Below, piece after piece: positions 24,308-26,673 of a stretch of DNA of 26,673 nucleotides; position 1 is the first letter of the stretch; every line of letters begins with the position of its first letter. A program made the translations under genes and the position numbers. The stretch comes from a bacterium. Lineage in GTDB: Bacteria; UBA6262; WVXT01. The notes beneath the pieces were generated by a model. That model was not told where the DNA came from. It saw only the letters and a program-made list of their open reading frames with translations, and did no database searches. The stretch is from assembly GCA_035530055.1 (NCBI GenBank), contig DATKVN010000024.1:1-26673 (forward strand), in the 5' to 3' direction.

Positions 24308-24972
24308 TGAACAGTGTTCAAAGAGTTAGAATAGAATATAGCAAAAAAGGGCCCATTCGTTATATAGGGCATCTGGACTTAATGCATACGTTCTTTCGCG
24401 CCCTCAAAAGAGCCAACTTACCAGTAAGTTACACTCAGGGATTTAATCCGCGGATTAAATGTTCTTTTTCACCTGCTCTTCCTTTAGGATTCGCCAGTGA
24501 GGCTGAATATATAGAACTATATCTGGATAAGAAAATAGACATTTCCAGTTCGACAGGTAATCTACAGAAAGAATTACCCGAGGGACTGACTGTTCGCGAT
24601 ATGGAAAAACTTCCCTTGTTCGGTAAGTCCAACAATGTAAAGATAAAAACGGTTACATATAGAATTAATCTTCAGCAATTTTTTGGGAAATCCACAGTTC
24701 CGGGTCAAGCAAACAAGGAAGATATAGAAGTAAAGATAAGAAATTTTCTGGATAAAGAAGAGATTCTCCTTATAAATAAGAAGGGAAGGAGAATAAATGT
24801 CCGCCCTCTAATTTTAAGTATAGAAATGGAGAAAGACTGGAACATTAGACTGTTGCTGAAGGTAAGAGGGGGTTTCAATTTCAATCCCAGAATAATCATC
24901 AAGACACTTCTGGGAGTGGAGGAGAAAGATTTAGCTTTTGTCGAGTTTACCAGAGAGAAATTCTTATTTTAA
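24307..24972 (+). CDS. DUF2344 radical-SAM-linked protein, TIGR03936-like
   Basis: The 221-residue product begins RVRIEYSKKGPIRYIGHLDLMHTFFRALKRANLPVSYTQGFNPRIKCSFSPALPLGFASEAEYIEL, the diagnostic N-terminal block of DUF2344. In many bacteria it is a separate gene or a fused C-terminal part of the radical SAM protein upstream. Here the genes are separate but overlap by one base, so they are translationally coupled and probably act together. The biochemical function is unknown. The C-terminal part (residues 110-221) is less conserved and has no motif that I recognise. Confidence 0.9.
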   Translation: MNSVQRVRIEYSKKGPIRYIGHLDLMHTFFRALKRANLPVSYTQGFNPRIKCSFSPALPLGFASEAEYIELYLDKKIDISSSTGNLQKELPEGLTVRDMEKLPLFGKSNNVKIKTVTYRINLQQFFGKSTVPGQANKEDIEVKIRNFLDKEEILLINKKGRRINVRPLILSIEMEKDWNIRLLLKVRGGFNFNPRIIIKTLLGVEEKDLAFVEFTREKFLF

Positions 24973-25100
24973 AAAGGGGACAGCGACCTTTTTTCTAAAA
25001 AATGAGAGGTTACTCTTTCTTCTCTTTTCACCCCCCAGTGAAAAATGGGGTCTAACGGAGGCTGACCCTTTTTCTTAGAAAAATGGTCGCTGTCCCTATT
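24973..25100 (+). repeat. Long inverted repeat in the DUF2344-rng gap
   Basis: The arms AAAGGGGACAGCGACC (24973-24988) and GGTCGCTGTCCC (25084-25095) match perfectly over 12 nt and continue through T/A-rich stretches (TTTTTTCTAAAAAA with TTCTTAGAAAAA). Inside, GGGTC (25046-25050) pairs with GACCC (25062-25066), and TTTTCAC (25023-25029) with GTGAAAA (25036-25042). The arrangement A-tract, GGGG(A/T)C, T-tract recurs at 21058 and 26531. It could form a strong hairpin between the two genes and reduce read-through or attract processing. Confidence 0.85.
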
Positions 25101-25123
25101 TACTATTTAAAGGAGAAAATTAT

Positions 25124-26530
25124 ATGAAAAAAGAAATAATAGTTGATGTATCTGAAGATGAAGTGAGAATTGCTCTGGTTGAAGATGGGCATCTCGTTGA
25201 GTTATTCATTGAGAGAATAGAGGAAAAGAGTTTAGTGGGAAATATCTATCAGGGGAAAGTGGTGAATATTCTAAAGGGACTCAGGTCTTCTTTTCTGGAT
25301 TTAGGGTTGGAGAAGAATGCTTTTCTCCCCTTAGGGGATATTCCACCGGATAAGAGACAGATAAACAAGGGCGATCGTTTATTGGTTCAGATAGTAAAGG
25401 AGTCAATTGGAGCCAAAGGAGCAAAGGCCACAGCCGAGATAAGCCTTCCTGGAAGGTATCTTGTGTTCATGCCCAACGTCGAGCATATCGGGATATCCAA
25501 GAGAATCCTGGATGATAAGGAACGCAGGAGATTAAGAGAAATAATTAAAGAGATTATTCCAAAAGGAGCAGGATTTGTTGTGCGCACAGAAGCCAGCGGT
25601 CATCGCAGAAAGGATTTAATTCGCGAATGTAAGTATCTTTTGGATTTGTGGCAGATAATAAAGAAAAAGAAAGAGATAATTGGGGAAGGATATCTTGTGC
25701 ACAAGGCATTTGGTCTAATCTTTTATGTAGCGCGAGAACTATTTACTGAGGAAGTAGACAGTCTAATCATAAATTCCCTGACGGAGTATAAACAAGTCAG
25801 AAGTTATGTGAAGATGACAGATCCTCGTCTTCTAAGGAAGTTACGTCTCTATAAGAAGAAATCGCCACTTTTTGAGATGCACAATTTGGAAAAGCAGCTG
25901 TCCAAAATGAAAGACCAGAAAATTATATTGCCTTGTGGAGGTTCAATTATCATTGAGCAAGCAGAGGCTTTGACTGCGATTGATATCAACACAGGTAGGT
26001 TCGCCGGGGGAAAAAGTCTGGAAGAGACAACCTTCCTCGCCAATTGCCAGGCAGCTGAGGAGATTATGCGGCAGGTTCGCCTGAGGAACATCGGAGGACT
26101 AATCATTATAGATTTTATTGAGATGAAACAGAGAAAAAATAGAGATAAAGTTATGGATATTCTACACCAACAGACTCTGAGGGATAAAGCGAAGATAGAT
26201 TTGCTACCCATTACCAAGCTGGGACTGGTGGAAATGAGCCGTCAGAGGAGAAGGGAAAGTATCATTGATATACTTTGTCAGCCCTGCCCTTACTGTGCAG
26301 GCAGTGGATTAGTATTTTCAGAAAAGACTATGTTTATAAAGATTAAGAAAGAAATTTTAAGAACTGCCGCCCAAACAGGGAATAAATATCTTAATGTGTT
26401 TATGAATCCCAGGATTGCTCCTCTATTCGACGATAAAAAAGTAGAACAAATTTGTAAAATGACCGGTAAGATAATAAAAATCAGACCCGATTATAAACTA
26501 CACGTAGAAGAATTTAATATCACTCCATAA
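25124..26530 (+). CDS. rng: Ribonuclease G (RNase E/G family)
   Basis: RNase G cuts single-stranded AU-rich RNA and processes the 5' end of 16S rRNA. The 468-residue product has an S1 domain (GNIYQGKVVNILKGLRSSFLDLGLEKNAFLPLGDI, residues 39-73), the catalytic DNase I-like region with D287 and N289 (TAIDINTGRF) and D330 (IIIDFIEM), and C388-x2-C391 (CPYC) for the zinc link. D287 to D330 is 43 residues, the same as D303-D346 of E. coli RNase E. ATG 25124 follows AAAGGAG. It has no RNase E-type C-terminal scaffold. Confidence 0.96.
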   Translation: MKKEIIVDVSEDEVRIALVEDGHLVELFIERIEEKSLVGNIYQGKVVNILKGLRSSFLDLGLEKNAFLPLGDIPPDKRQINKGDRLLVQIVKESIGAKGAKATAEISLPGRYLVFMPNVEHIGISKRILDDKERRRLREIIKEIIPKGAGFVVRTEASGHRRKDLIRECKYLLDLWQIIKKKKEIIGEGYLVHKAFGLIFYVARELFTEEVDSLIINSLTEYKQVRSYVKMTDPRLLRKLRLYKKKSPLFEMHNLEKQLSKMKDQKIILPCGGSIIIEQAEALTAIDINTGRFAGGKSLEETTFLANCQAAEEIMRQVRLRNIGGLIIIDFIEMKQRKNRDKVMDILHQQTLRDKAKIDLLPITKLGLVEMSRQRRRESIIDILCQPCPYCAGSGLVFSEKTMFIKIKKEILRTAAQTGNKYLNVFMNPRIAPLFDDKKVEQICKMTGKIIKIRPDYKLHVEEFNITP

Positions 26531-26673
26531 AAAAAAAGGGGCAGAGTCATTTTTTAAAAAAAGTGACAGGTACTTTTTTCTACAGTTGTCTTTTGTAGCC
26601 GCAAAGCGTAAGCTTTGCCTCTATATTACCCCGTAGTAACAATTTTTTCCTTTCCGGAAGTGAGTTTGCTACT
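26531..26673. repeat. Repeat-rich non-coding end of the window
   Basis: No gene is visible in these 143 bases. They begin with an A-tract/GGGGCAGAGTC/T-tract piece, continue with AAAAAAAGTGACAGGTAC and a T-run (26556-26580), which is the reverse-strand relative of 14554-14576, and then a hairpin GCAAAGC-GTAA-GCTTTGC (26601-26618) preceded by GTAGCC. The last bases (GTAGTAAC... GTTTGCTACT) may be another palindrome cut by the edge. Confidence 0.75.

Overview
This window is one almost continuous block of bacterial housekeeping genes, all on the + strand. It runs from the 3' end of tuf, through merged S10, spc and alpha ribosomal-protein operons, into the rod-shape (elongasome) genes, and ends with a radical-SAM / DUF2344 / ribonuclease G trio. 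The organism is a bacterium: it has bacterial L, S, SecY, RpoA, MreB and PBP2 families, SD-type ribosome binding sites, and many TTG and GTG starts. Base composition looks AT-leaning. Four ribosomal proteins (S14, S4, L36, L24) carry cysteine pairs of the zinc type. The rod genes and the radical-SAM/rng trio, together with dense palindromic intergenic repeats, resemble genomes of uncultivated candidate phyla (Omnitrophota- or Aerophobota-like). That placement is only a guess; no marker here fixes the phylum.

Layout. 1-211: tuf 3' end. 434-7220: rpsJ rplC rplD rplW rplB rpsS rplV rpsC rplP rpmC rpsQ rplN rplX rplE. 7500-11646: rpsN rpsH rplF rplR rpsE rplO secY, with no rpmD (L30) between rpsE and rplO. 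11670-16840: adk map infA rpmJ rpsM rpsK rpsD rpoA rplQ. 16852-22464: mreB mreC mreD mrdA rodA, starting 11 nt after rplQ. 22568-26530: a radical SAM protein (TIGR03960-like), a DUF2344 protein (TIGR03936-like) and rng. 26531-26673: non-coding repeats only. No stretch longer than 300 bases lacks a gene; the largest gaps (about 180-310 nt including leader) are filled by repeats.

How the genes work together. The first 16.8 kb encodes ribosomal proteins, the Sec channel, adenylate kinase, methionine aminopeptidase, IF-1 and RNA polymerase alpha. The next 5.6 kb encodes the cytoskeleton, scaffold, transpeptidase and glycosyltransferase of lateral wall synthesis. The last part encodes rRNA/mRNA processing RNase G and two linked proteins of unknown function.

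The unexpected content is between and inside the genes. A 180-290 nt, multi-level palindromic element occurs five times in the ribosomal operon, always in an intergenic gap and always in the same orientation, with paired compensatory changes in its terminal stem. Two copies carry a 24-nt G/C-rich mini-palindrome flanked by a 5-bp duplication, and a reversed relative of that mini-palindrome sits at the rpmJ stop codon, also with a 5-bp duplication. A second family of short hairpins (GTAGC...GCGTTTA) is scattered between genes, and one copy is a 27-nt in-frame passenger inside the radical SAM gene. S11 carries four 12-residue Lys/Ala/Thr repeats at its N-terminus, and S3 and L3 carry charged repeat tails.
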